DNA of 64,000 nt from assembly GCA_018287875.1 (NCBI GenBank), contig JAGVVL010000025.1, positions 868,001 through 932,000 on the forward strand, given 5' to 3'. Position 1 is the stretch's first letter. Every line of letters starts with the position of its first letter. The position numbers and the translations under genes are program-made. Positions 1 through 11,726 of the stretch are shown here, piece after piece. The notes beneath the pieces are model-generated. The model was not told where the DNA came from, made no database searches, and saw nothing but the letters and a program-made list of their open reading frames with translations. The stretch comes from Nigrospora sphaerica (lineage: Eukaryota > Ascomycota > Sordariomycetes > Amphisphaeriales > Apiosporaceae).

Positions 1-2774
1 TGTTTGGGTGTTTGTGTTGGGGTCCGCCACCATGCAGGCGTGCACTAGGTGGACCGGAGGGGGGCCAAGCATCACCAAGCAGCGGGTGACTACAAAACAA
101 GCTTCCTGGCCATGCTGTCGACCATGCCTAATGCAGCCTGGCGGACAACGGCGCCCTTGTAGGACAAGTGGAGGGTGCTGGAAGCCCGTATCGAAACGGG
201 AACCTGGGCGAGCTTGGGCATCCCGACGGGACTTCCGTGGCCAAGCTTTCCCCATCTCTCCTCCCATGACAGCACTATGAAGTAGGCATGGCAGGTAAGT
301 ACATTCCTAAATACCACCTAACATATATGGCAGGGGTTCTTCTACCCGCGCCCATTTTTGCCTGTAGAGATACGCGTCTGGACTACGGGCTACTAACCTC
401 TTTGTTGTCGGACTTGCAGCCGGACGTCTGGGACCGGATAACTGTCGGGCGGATGGACCCGGTTCACTAACTATGTACTTCGTACGTGCTGACTAGTACC
501 AACGCCGTAGGCTGAAGGAGGGGCTCGTGTAAGCAGCGGCCGCGCGATACGAACGCGACTGCGACCTGGGACAGACGGAACTGTCTAGTAACCTATGGAC
601 GGATGGGACCAAGAAAAAACCGGGCCGTGACCAGCCACTGCCTCCAGGCTGCCGTTTACCGGGCTGTTGCTGAATTCCGATTTATCCGCCCTCCCTGCGC
701 ATGCTTCGACGGAGACGTGAGGCACTAGAGGGCAATTGTCCGAACGCACAGCTGCGCCCCATCCCGCCATGACGACGACACGATGGAATCGAGACGGGCG
801 CCACGGACTGAACCCCTCCCCCCCCTGCTGTGCTGCTGCTTCTGATACCCCCGTATCATCTGGACCATGGACGGAAGCTAGGTACATAGATGTACTTCAT
901 TTCCTTAGAATTGTACATGAGCACCTATTAGTACTTGTCCACATAGAATAGCTCGGCGGTTTTGGCCTTCATCTCTTGCTACCTCGAGGCATCCCCACCA
1001 AAACCTACATACGATGTAGGTAGACGTAGTAGTACTCGTACGTCGCCTGCCGAAACCCGCAAGTGTCGCGGCTCCACTGTGGGCAGGTTCCAGATCAACA
1101 CGCCCGCATCCACCTCCGCCTCCCTCGGGCGGGTCATCCAACCGGGGGCCAGGCAAGGAAGGCCCATCCTCCTTCTCTAGGGAAACGAGCAGGTTCGTTC
1201 GTTGACCCACTTCGTCTCTGTATCTCTCCTCTCTCTCACCCATAACAAATCCATCGCCGTGCGCCTGTCGTAGTGCAAACCCAAAGTCAGCCATTTGCGT
1301 CCAAATACCTCCCGCTGTCATTACCTGCACGTCTGACATCACTGGGATCCAACCTGAAGAAGTTTCACAGCACCGGCAAGTCTAAAGAAGCAACAACAGA
1401 CGGATGACCTCTCGGCTGCAGTGCACAATCTGAGCATGCAAATTTGCAGCCGGCTGACCGGATGGATTCATATACGAAGCTGTAGAGAGGGTTGGAACGG
1501 TGGACATTCATATCCATCAAGTCTTCGATACCTACTGGTCGTTCATTGGCCTCCATTATAGTGCCCGCCCCCATATTATCGTTCATGCGGTTTTCGATTT
1601 CTCTTATGCTTCTTCCACGCACCTCGCGTGGCCAAACACGAACAGGGTCAGCTAGCTCGATATTGTACCATCCACATACTTATATTTCCACGTCTCAGTA
1701 TTGAGACTCGGCGCTGACGACAGGTACGTTGGCAGGCGAGTGACAGATAATTCGCTGCGGAGCCTTTCCCGATTAGCAAATCGGTCGTGGGAAGTAGCTT
1801 TCTATTATGGAATGTACCGTTCTTCCCAGTCTGCTCAGCGCCGCCCCAACTCGGCCATCCTCACCATCGTTTTGCGGCTCCAAGAGCACCCATTTTGGCA
1901 TCTCGAGACAGCGTGTGCCCCTCATCGGCCTTACGGCTCACTGTGTTGGCTACAATGGCTCTGGCGCTCCTTCTGACAAGTACCTGATGCGTCTGTTCCG
2001 TCGATTGACAGCACATCGAGAGTTTCTAGCACTGACTTGGAGCCGGCCCAAACGCTGGTGATAAAAAGTCAAGATACTTTCTAACTGATGATAGAGTATT
2101 TGGTTCTTTTCCCAGCTCGAGAACCATCTTTAATGTTATCAACACATAAGATATACCCGAGAACTGGACAGTCTTCGTGGCCGAAGCATGACTTGTGAGG
2201 CCCAGCGAGACCGTGGCTGACCGTTCGTCTGTGGTGACTTCTATTAAAGTCTAGGAATCCCGCTTGTCGCGGTCTGTCTGGAACCGTACCCATGGGCAGC
2301 ATGTTCTGTTTATCTCCTCGCCACAGATGTGGTCGAAGCCCTTGACCATACATCCCCAGTTAAGCTGCTCGCTCATACACGTATCAACCCCAGAGCTGCC
2401 GAGTCTGCAGCACCTGGACGACCGCGAACCAAAAATCCTACCTATCCGTCGTCTCCTCTCCACTAACACCCTCAGGTGATGACAAAAGGGGCCGTCGCAG
2501 GGCCGCCGCCCTCCCTGGCTATGTATTTATCAGCTTCCTGCTACTCTCCTAAGTCGATACTGGCTATTTGTTCAAAACGTCACGTAGCTATACTATCTTA
2601 AGGGCTTGAGGCAATCCTGTTAGGTAGGGGTCACGGTGTTGATGTTGTTTGCGATATATAAGCTGCTTAGTGCGCGGTACGCACGTGGACAGTGTTCCAA
2701 CTGGATCCGCACCTAGTAGCTGTTACTCTAGGCAGCATATATCCTGGACATTATTGTCATTTGGTAGTTGCCCA
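1..2774. other. Intergenic, no supportable gene
   Basis: Reading frames here are short, overlap one another on both strands and show no family motif or consistent codon bias. I see no tRNA and no clear repeat. The right part is the 3' flank of the tafazzin gene. It may hold the promoter of a gene beyond the left edge, but nothing in the sequence shows that. Confidence 0.5.
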
Positions 2775-4460
2775 TTATTCCTTTCTGACGAGACTCTCGT
2801 CTACATTGCTCTTGTACGCTCTCATCGCTGGCTCTCGTGCCCAAGTCTCTGCAAGACCAAGCTTGGGGTCATCCTCAGGGTAGCCTAGGCTCACGCGCAA
2901 CTTTTCGACCTCGTCGCGGACGCGCCGGGCCACCTCGATGCGTAGTGCCTGGGCCTCCTGCCCGTACTTGAGCTCGTCACTCAGCTCACCCAGCGCGAGA
3001 GGCCGAGCGACTTCCTTCTCGCTCCTCGTTGTTGTCAGCGTTGTCTCAGCGCCCTCCGTAGCGCCTGGCAATGACTCTTTTACAATAGCCGCTCCTGCCT
3101 CCCTTTCGGGTCGCGTCGGCCATAACGACGATATTGACCACCATCTCGACCTACTTTCTAGGGGGATTACCGTTTGCGCGTCCCGCCGTAGGCGATCCCG
3201 GCGCACTAGCTCCTGCCACTTCGCGCGCAGGTCGCCGAAGACGGCCTCAGTATCAAGGAGCTCACCAAAAGCGACATGGAACTTTTGACCACCCCGCGGG
3301 AGAAAGCGAGGAAAGGTCCGCTCCTCTGACATGATGTGCTGCGTTCCGTCGATGAACATGGGTAAAACATCCGGCATGGGTTCAGCCTCGAGGATGAGCC
3401 TGGCAATGCCCCATTTGAAATAGCGGAGGGTGAGCGATGGATGCTGATGTATACAGCCCTCGGGAAAGATATCTGTAGATTTTGCTCAGCCGAGTCTTGG
3501 GAAAGAATCCAGGGTGCAGAGTCATAATTGGTAGTCGGGTTGGGGGAATGATCGAGCGGGACAGATTGTTGAGGAGGGTTGAATGGGGTAAACTCACGGA
3601 TCCAAGCCAGGCGATTCTGAGCGTACGTAGAGGGAGCCATAAAAGAGTCGGTGCCGGTCGTCGTATAAGTAAGCCCACCTCCAGTCGTGAACGGATCAGA
3701 GATGTCGTGCCATGTCGAAGAAGTCCCCAGGGTATCGGAGCCAGGTTGATGGCCCGCAAAAGGCTGAGCAGACAGTAGCCGAATGGCTTGTGGGATCGTA
3801 GGCTGAAAAGGGCCCCCATGAGGAGAGTGCATCTGTCTGTGAGTAGGCAGGACTTGCCCAAGGCCGAAGAATGTTGCAAATGCCCTGGACTCGTGTCAGC
3901 CCAGCACACGGCCGGACGAGTTAAATGCTTAGCTGATGCACTCACTTGTTTTTGAAACAGATATCGTGAGCACCCAGTCCCCATCGGAGGTTTGTAGGGT
4001 CGAAGGCGTAGCGCATGGGCAAAATGCCCCACAGCAGGGGATCATCCATACTAAAGACGTCTGGTATGAGTCCTCGTGCAGATACTACCTGAGTCTGATG
4101 AAAAATCTCCGCATGATACACTTACACACTAACGTGGTTGCAGACTGCGGTGGGCATTAGCATGGGCCTACGGATGGCTGGATACGGGACAGGCGAGGCC
4201 TAGGACCTACCGGTGATCAGGCCCCGTTCCCTCTGGTTGACATCCTTCCGGCGATCTAGAATCTGCAGAAACCGGTCCATGCCGCTGATCTCGACTGTGT
4301 TCAACCCGTACAAGAAGCCTCGGGCTACCATCGCCGTGGCGCCCATAACGAAGGAGGAGCTCATGCGCCATGACAGGCTGGGCCGGTCCAGAGGTGTCAT
4401 GGACGTGGCATGGGTGGCATTGTCGCTGGCCTTATCGTGCATGGCGGCGATGGTGCTCAA
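2775..4460 (-). CDS. TAZ1: Tafazzin (monolysocardiolipin acyltransferase), 5 exons
   Basis: Tafazzin is the mitochondrial transacylase that remodels cardiolipin acyl chains. Exons on the minus strand: 4460-4211, 4144-4126, 4050-3946, 3884-3598 and 3472-2775. They total 1359 nt, giving 452 residues, and every junction is GT-AG and in phase. Seen in the product: N-terminal RGFLYGLN (about residue 50), the catalytic HX4D motif NHVSVMDD (His87, Asp92), DPLLWGILPMRYAFDP, then GLGQVLPTHR, the WIHIFPEGCIHQHP block and PMFIDGTQHIMSE. These blocks come in family order. The C-terminal part (ELKYGQEA...PEDDPKLGL) is the usual fungal tail. The start at 4460 is the first ATG before the conserved block. 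It is divergent from the NOSIP gene across about 0.7 kb. Exon 2 is only 19 nt and carries the catalytic His. Family assignment is very secure. Confidence 0.95.
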
Positions 4461-5176
4461 TGCCGTGAATGAGAGATGGGGGCAGCAAGCAAGCGTGGGA
4501 GTGAGACACGCAACGCACGCCTGTACAGTCAGCGGGCTAAGGCAATCAGGCGCGAAGGAAAAAGAGTTGCAAAACTCGATCCCACATCATCGGGGCAGAT
4601 CGAGCCTCGACGGCAACCCGGAACAGGTCCGGCAGCAAAGCGTGACAAAAACGTGGGAAACGTGGGCCACAGCCGGGGAAACCGCAGCCTGGTCGACTTC
4701 ACGATCCGAAATTGGGTAGTTGTATGACGACAGGACCTCGGGCAAAATTTCTGTGCCAGTAGGTACCGCAGCTGCTAAACTAAAAAGTATTAGTGGATGT
4801 AGCTGCCGAGCGTGACAGGGGAACCCGAAAAATCCATAGCGGCTTCCCCCAGACATCCAGATTCGTTTCTTCAGCCTGCGCAAGACGCCAGAGCCACCAA
4901 TCAGAGAGACCCAAGCACTTGCTGTATTTCCGTACTTGCCTAGGTCGGCCTGCCTACTGCCTACATCTTAAGTACAATCCATTATTCCATCGATTACTTT
5001 TAAGGGTACTTATGTACCTACTCCGTACATCCCGTAACTTATCAAGCAACCTCGCTCACTCTTTGCCATCCAATCTAGCGCATCCAGGCATTGTCGTGTG
5101 ATCCAGATTTCCTAGGATCTATCCATTGCGCGCGCGCCGGAGGTCCACAACCGTTTCAAGAGTCAAACCGCGCCCA
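4461..5176. promoter_or_regulatory. Divergent intergenic region between tafazzin and NOSIP
   Basis: This 0.7-kb stretch separates two start codons that point away from each other, so it must contain both promoters. No TATA box, CCAAT box or other specific element stands out. Short frames here are antisense or leader sequence. Confidence 0.6.
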
Positions 5177-6402
5177 ATGTCACATAGTAAACACGCCGTT
5201 CCCTGCCCGCGTCCCCCACGCGAGAGACGCCTGCTGACCCTGTGTGCACACCGGTAGGTAAACGCAACACGAGTCGCGCCGTCTTCACGTCGCACGAGCG
5301 CGAGCAGGCCAAGAAGGCCTGGGCCTCGACGTCGGCGACGCTCTCGCGCGAGTCGTTCCTGCCCTTCGCCGCGTGCCGCCTCTGCCTCGAGCCCGCCATC
5401 GACCCCGTCTCGTGCACGCACGGCGACCTGTTCTGCCGCGAGTGCGCCCTGTCCAACATTCTGGCCCAGAAGCGCGAGATCAAGCGGCTAGACAAGCGCC
5501 GCGAGCTCGAAGCCAAGGAGCGCGAGGAGGAGGAGGCCCGCCGCGACGCCGAGGCCCGCGAGCGCGCCGTCCGCGAGTTCGAGCTGTCGCAGCAGGGCCT
5601 CGACGTGCGCCCCGCCGCCCGAGACCGACCGCGCCCCGCCGGCGCGCCCGCCCCGTCACCGACACTAGCGGCCGAGGGGCCGCCGGCGCCGGCGGGCGGC
5701 GCCGGTGCGAAGCGCAAGTTCGAGATGGACGACGAGGAGCTGCTGCGCATCGCCGCCTCGGACCGCGCCAAGGCCCGGAAAGCGCTGGAGGACGACGAGA
5801 AGAAAGCCGCTGAGGCCAAGCTGCCGTCGTTCTGGGTGCCGTCCATCACGCCGTCCTCCAACAAGAACACGGAGCTGCACAAGATCGCCAAGAAGGCCAA
5901 GACGGTGCCCATGTGCCCGGCCTCGCCCGAGGACAAGCCGCACGCCTACTCGCTGCAGACGCTGGTCAGCGTCTGCTTCAGCGAGGAGGAGGAGGACGGG
6001 GCGGCGGGCGGGAAGAAGACGCGCCGGGCCCGCGTCTGCCCCGCGTGCAAGAAGGTTCTGAGCAATGCGTCCAAGGCCGTGCTGGCACGGCCCTGCGGCC
6101 ACGTGCTTTGTAAGAACTGTGTCGATCGCTTCATGCGGCCGTCAGGCCACCACGACCCTCATGCCCACGACGACCACGACGGTGTGGACCCCGATGCCCT
6201 GCGGTGCTACGTGTGCGACGCCGATCTCATCGACCGGGGGCCGACGGGCGCCGATGGGCAGCACGAGGAAGGCAAGAAGAAGAAGGACAAAGACAAGGAC
6301 CGCATCAAGCCCGGTCTGGTCGAGTTGCGGAGCGAAGGTACCGGTTTCTCAGCCGGCGGCGCCAACCAAATCTCGAAATCGGGCATTGCCTTCCAATGCT
6401 AA
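5177..6402 (+). CDS. NOSIP-like RING/U-box protein
   Basis: Homologue of nitric oxide synthase-interacting protein, a nuclear E3 ligase-type protein tied to the spliceosome in eukaryotes. Two exons: 5177-5186 (only 10 coding nt) and 5258-6402, giving 384 residues. Joining them makes the family N-terminus MSHSKRNTSRAVFTSHERE. Seen next: an incomplete RING/U-box (CRLC about 43-46, CTHGDLFCREC about 56-66), a charged coiled-coil region (KRREL...ERAVREFELSQQ), and WVPSITPS. The C-terminal second RING-like domain reads CPACKKVL...CGHVLCKNC...CYVCDADL, then a lysine-rich stretch and EGTGFSAGGA. The 71-nt intron has a normal donor and acceptor. The upstream in-frame ATG at 5242 lies in that intron and would lose the conserved N-terminus. 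The gene converges on Pho85 with 300 bp between stops. Confidence 0.92.
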
Positions 6403-6702
6403 TACGGGTGTGGGACGCCGACCGAAAGACTTCGCTCTATGTCCGTTGCATCTCACCGGCCGTGCGTAGTTGGTCCTGTCGTTATACCAACAGACACATC
6501 CTACAGATCATGGCACTGTCAATACTGAGCCCGTAGATCAAGATGAAGAGATCACTCGGTACATAAACACCCGCTTTTGATTGGTATATGCTTAAAGGTC
6601 TACGACCTGCGCGGAACTTCCTGAACAGTCCCCTCCCCCAGAGTTGATCCGCGCCCACCATCGAAATCGATGCCCCCCAGTAAACACCTTACTAACTACA
6701 TG
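6403..6702. other. Convergent 3' intergenic region
   Basis: This is 300 bp between two stop codons facing each other, so it holds the 3' ends of the NOSIP and Pho85 transcripts. No gene and no obvious structured terminator. Confidence 0.6.
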
Positions 6703-7769
6703 CTAATAAGCATTGCCTCCGTACTGTGACTGCGAGGGAACAGGTTGCGGGGCGTACCCCCCACGGGACTGCGGCACCCGCGGCTGGTTCATTAACGGCG
6801 GCGGCGGTTGGCTCATCAGATCAGCAAACCACGGGTGCTCGAGGGCGTCCTCGGCCTTGCAGCGAAGGTCGGGCTGCACCTGGAGCATGCGCTGCAGCAG
6901 GTCGATGCCCAGGCTATCGATCTGGGGCAGGATGGCGCGGAGGTCCTGCGTGGCGTACATCTGAAAGGTGGGCTTATAATCGGGGTACTGCGTGATGCCG
7001 GGCCACGAGCGCTCGGTGGGCGTGCCCATGATGCGGAATATACGGACGATCTGGTCCTCGTTGGTCGTGCCGGGGAAGAGCGGCCGCCCGGTAAACATCT
7101 CGGCCATGATACAGCCGGCCGACCAGATATCGATGCTGGTCTGGTAGTTTCTACTGCCCAGCAGGACGTCGGGAGCGCGGTACCACAGCGTTACGACCTC
7201 GTTGGAAAAGGTGTTGACCGGGATGCCAAAGGCACGCGCCAGGCCAAAGTCGCCGAGCTTCAAGACGCCCCGGGGGCTGATGAGCAGGTTCTGGGGCTTC
7301 AGGTCGCGGTGGAGCACGCGGTTCTGGTGGCAGAAGGCGATGCCCTTCAGCAGCTGGTACATGAAGGATTTGATGGTTTGCGGCTTCAGAGCCCCACGCT
7401 CGCCGTGTGTGTCCATGTACTTCTTGAGGTCGCCATCCATGTACTCGAACACCAGCATGAGTTTGTTCTCGGTGTGGATGACATCGTGCAGCGCGACGAT
7501 GTTCTCGTGTTTAAGCTCCTTCATCAAGGAGATCTCGCGGATCGCTGTCGAGGGGGTGCCCTCCTCCGAGTCGAGATGGATCTCTTTCAGGGCGACGATC
7601 TCGCCCGTCTGTCGGTTCCGGCCTTTGTAGACCTGCGACGAGGGCCGGGGGTTAGCGAATGCGATGGCTCGAGCCAGGAGGCGGGACCACTACGACATAC
7701 CGTAGCATAGGTGCCTTCGCCCAGCTTCTCGAGCTGCTGGAAAGAGCTCGGGTGGCGCTTGTTGTCCAT
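6703..7769 (-). CDS. pho85: Cyclin-dependent kinase Pho85/PhoA
   Basis: CDK of the Pho85 class, which with its cyclins controls phosphate sensing, polarity and cell-cycle entry. Two exons: 7769-7701 and 7632-6703 with a 68-nt intron, giving 332 residues. Seen: [21 protein letters not shown] with the glycine-rich loop (16-21), VALK with the ATP-binding Lys39, PSTAIRE at 50-56, HRDLKPQN at 131-138, DFG at 151-153, the activation segment [20 protein letters not shown], and [14 protein letters not shown]. The C-terminal tail is rich in Pro and Gln ([10 protein letters not shown]), as in fungal Pho85. The frame is open upstream of 7769, but the kinase N-terminus begins exactly at this ATG. A small intron inside the first 25 codons suits filamentous-fungal copies. 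Confidence 0.96.
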
Positions 7770-9579
7770 TCTGGCTGTGGGCTCGGCGTTGCCGGGGACG
7801 ATGGCGAAACGCGGAACGGGCGGGGGAGGCTGGCGGTCCGTGAATTTGTGGTCGAACAGGACACTGGCGGCAGTGCAGGTGTTGTTCAGAGGCTCCGGGG
7901 CTCTGCTGCCACAGGCCGGGTCCGCCGTTTTGAGGGTGGGATCGCCGACCTGAGTGATAGAGTTGGGGGTGCTGGCTTGGGTCGAGAGCTGGGGTTCCGG
8001 TGGCTTTGATTCTAGTTGCTGGTAGTTTCTGATTACGGAGTACTTGGGAGACAGTCGCGCAGAAAAGAAATACAAAAGAAGACGGCCTAAGGTGGCAGGG
8101 CGGCGGGTCGGCTGGGTGCGGAAGGAAGCAGGTTTGTTTAGTGTATAGCCGCGCGAGCTGATGGATTTCTCTTTGCTGGGCTAAGACCGATGACTCTTCT
8201 TTGGTCTCGCTTGGATGTCTGTCTGCGTCTCACGTAGCAACCGGGCGGACAACTAGGAAAGCGACTGAGGGGGGACAAGTCCCACATGCGACGAAGGGCA
8301 GAGTGGAAGCTAGAACGATCGCGGTCGCCCAAGAGCCCAACCAGTCGCCAACAGCCGGGTGAAAGTGGTCTGGCTGCCTGGGTGGTTAGCGGTCATGGCG
8401 ACATGGAACCCAACAGGCCAGACCCTTGATTGCGCTGCTAGACCGATTGTTATCCTTTTTCGAACTCGGTCGGGTGGATCGGAGGCCGTGGGTCGGCTTG
8501 GTGGGCACGGGGCTTTCAGCATGAGCAGCCGGGACGCGCTCGTCAGCGAGTAACAGGCGGCTGCTGGCTCACGAGCTACAGGTCGGGATGCAGCGAAGAT
8601 GGCAGATCTAACATAAGCTGCAGGCGGAGCCGGGGAGTGGCGATGAGTGTACCATGTAGGTAGGTGATGTAAGCGGTACAGACATGGAGATAACGTAGGG
8701 GAGAGAGAGAGCTGCAGAGAGACAGTCTTGCTGCCCCCTCTTACAACTAAGTCATGTACACTTGGAAGTACATGTGCTTATGTGAAGTATGTACCAACTT
8801 ACGTTGCTGCCGTCGATCTTTTCCGCACCAGCCTACAGGTAGTTCTCCTACCTCTGTACTCGCCCTCCAGGTTGCGCGTTGTCTGGCCATCCCGTCTCAT
8901 TACTACTGACCACCTGATCTCTTAGCATCTCCCCTGTTCGCTGGCACCGGCCCGGGCTACCTACCTCTTAGCCATGGAATGCCTACATGAGGTATCTACC
9001 TACCTGCCTCCTGATGCACTAAGAGGTGTGCAGCTGCACCCACGGCCTCCGCCCGTGGGGGGGGATGTGCGGGGTCGTGTTTGACCGGTTGGGCCACCCG
9101 GAACGAAGCGCGCCTATTGTGCCTGCTACCTAATGGAGAACCCCCAGCACTTGTAGTCGTAGGGGCCCTTACACATGGATCCCAAAGTGCACCTGACGGC
9201 CTTCCTTCCATCCATGTCATCATTCTACCTCCGCTGTCTCCCTCCACTGTCTCCCTTTTCGCACGTCGGTTGTGAGCCATGGGCTGATTGCAACTTCTCG
9301 TTTCCAGCCCCCAATCCTACCGCACAGGGTGCCTCACTCTCTATAGCAGCCCCGTGTCGTGTTCGTCGAACGTCCCCTTTCCTTCCAGGTTCCAATACTG
9401 TCGGCTATCACTTTGGCGTACATACAACTTACTGGACATTGCTACCTGCGCAACCCAGCTTCGGCACCTTGCTTGCACCTTCTGTGAACCCCCCGTCCGA
9501 CCCAGCCCGTCGTCGCGCGCGACGCTACGCCTCCGGACTTTTGCTGTCCCGGTCCATGTAACCCCTCTGCCGCTTCACG
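7770..9579. promoter_or_regulatory. Divergent intergenic region, Pho85 / septin
   Basis: This 1.8-kb stretch lies between two outward-facing starts. It holds a GA-rich tract (8698-8722) and several copies of a CTACCTAC-type motif (8958-9008). The part next to 9580 is C/T-rich leader sequence typical of fungal 5' UTRs. Frames here, including one of 128 codons at 9175-9561, are not protein-like. Confidence 0.5.
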
Positions 9580-11726
9580 ATGCGTTCACTCACTGGCGAT
9601 GATGCCTTTGGCCGCCAGCGTTCGGCCGATTTCGACGCCCCGCGCACCACGTCCGCCCAGAGCAGCCACATGTCCTTCATCCTGGCAGACGAAGCTACGC
9701 TGGACTCCTATCTCGAGCAGCCGAGCATCCCGCGCCCGCGAGACCCTTGGAAGGCGCACGAGTTGGGCCACATTTCATCGGCGCGCAGGGATGATAAGGA
9801 CGTGGAGTCCTCACGGACGGCACCGGGGGAAAAGGGCTGGGCCCCAGCACCCGAGCCCAGCGTCAGCTCCAGGGCCTCGGCCGTGCCCCCGAGCCCCGCC
9901 TCGGTGCGCTCGCACAATACCCAGATGTCCTGGTCGCGGCCCGTGACTCCCATCATGCTCGGCACGTCGGTGGCCGGCTCCATCATGAGCTCCCCCTCTT
10001 CGCGGAGGGGCTCGTTGTGCGGGTCCATCTCGGAGCATGCCATCAGTTCCGACGAGGACGACTTCCAACAAGAAACGCCCTTGGCTTCGCTGGGAACCGG
10101 AAATGCCCCGCAACTCGTCATGCCGAGCATCAAGATGCCGAGTCGCCGGCCCTTCACCGAGACCGGCAAGGCCATGGGCCGCCTCAAAGTGCTCGTTGCT
10201 GGTGACTCGGGCGTGGGGAAGACGGCTCTCATCAAGGCTGTCGTGCAGAGCTGTGAACACATCGTCCATGTTGACCCAATTACCTCACAACCAAGTAAGC
10301 GGTCCCCGAGTACCACCCAGCGGGATGCCGGCCCCTCCAGACGGGACTCGCAATCCACGAGCGGTATCGCCGAGATATTGGCGAGTACCAAGCCATACCC
10401 CGAGTGGTGGACCGAACTGGATGAGTCGACAGTGAGTCAAAGACGAAGGAGTATGGGTGACAGTATCCTCGAACGCAACATCTGTTTTGTGGACACCCCG
10501 GGATATGGCAAGGGCTCTTCCGTAAGCGCAGACTTTCGGCTCCCTTATACTGATGACTGACCTACCTTGCCAGGCCTTGGAAACCATGATTCCGTGCGTG
10601 GAATATGTTGAAGCCCATCTGAGCAGGCTGTCCGCGGACGCACTGAGCAATCCTGAGATGCTGAACATGTTGGGTGGAGGCGGCGGCTTCCAGGTCGATG
10701 CCGTATTTTACATGATTGATGGCGGTATGACAAGATGCCTGCCGTACGAAGCGATACAAACTGACTTGCGTTTCAGGCCTCAAGCCCGTCGACATCGAGT
10801 ATCTCCGACGTTTGGCGCCCTTAACCAACATCATTCCGTTGCTGGCGCAAGCAGACACCCGTACCCCGGCAGACATTGGTATCTGCAAACGGCGGATCTC
10901 AAGCCAATTGCAAGCGGCCGGTATTCGCTCCTTCCTATTCTCGAGCTCGTCCAACGAAGCACGTTTCTCGAGTGCCCCAGACGTTTTTGCTGTCTCCAGC
11001 GCCAATGGATCCGACCACGACGTAATGGATGCGAGTCTTCTGATGAGTCCCGACTACGTCCAGCCTCTGGCGCCGACGGACCTTGAAGCCCTTGTTCAGC
11101 ACGTCTTTACCCCTAACGGGGCTTCTTGGTTGCGGCACTCAGCAGCCAAGAAGTATTTGCAATGGCGTGACGCTGCCAACCCGGCACGGCCAAGGCACTT
11201 GTATCGGCCCCTCAGCCTTCCGCCCGGACCATCGACAGCTCTGACACACATACCCGCGGGCTCATATGCCTTGGCACGTATCGACAACAAACCGCGTGAG
11301 AACTTGCAGCCTCAGTTCCGGCTTGTCGACTGGGCCGCCGAGCTTCAGAGGAGCATGGCAAGCGAGAGGGCACAATATGAAGCACTCGAGAGGGGTGAAC
11401 GTGCTGTGTGGTTGACAGAGAAACTCAACGAGTGCGTCAAGGACGGGACCCTCGTCCCGGTGCATGGGCCACAGGCCAGTAGTGCGTCTAAGAAGCGACG
11501 GGTATCGAGGCAGGATTCCTCACAGAAGACGATGCGTCACCAAGACCCTCTCGGCCTCCTCCAGATGGCGGCTGATCTCAAGGCGAAGGGATGGGTTACC
11601 CTTGAGCTGCTGGGCAGCCTAGGACTCGTAGGAGGAGCGGTGTTCTGGCTGACGAGGCAACGCTGGCAGATGGAGCCGCCATGTCTCACCGATGAGTGGA
11701 CGAGGCTCTTGGGACTGGATATATGA
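9580..11726 (+). CDS. Septin-type GTPase, AspE-like, with C-terminal membrane segment
   Basis: Septin-family GTP-binding protein of a type found in filamentous fungi. Exons 9580-10521, 10574-10724 and 10777-11726 (introns of 52 nt each) give 680 residues. The first ~190 residues are Ser/Pro-rich and probably disordered. The GTPase core follows: GRLKVLVAGDSGVGKTALIKA with the P-loop at 208-215, CFVDTPGYG (G3, about 305-310), GGGGGFQVDAVFYMIDGGLKPVDIEYL, and G4 as LLAQADT (AQAD 388-391) where most septins have AKAD. The C-terminus has a hydrophobic segment, LGSLGLVGGAVFWLTRQRW (about 640-658), that could anchor it in a membrane. Both introns restore conserved septin blocks in frame. Assignment to septin type is firm; the subgroup (AspE-like, group 5) is inference. 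Confidence 0.85.

Noticed and set aside
6808..7710. 300-codon frame antisense to Pho85
   Set aside because: The minus strand carries all CDK motifs; the antisense text is a mirror of its codon bias.
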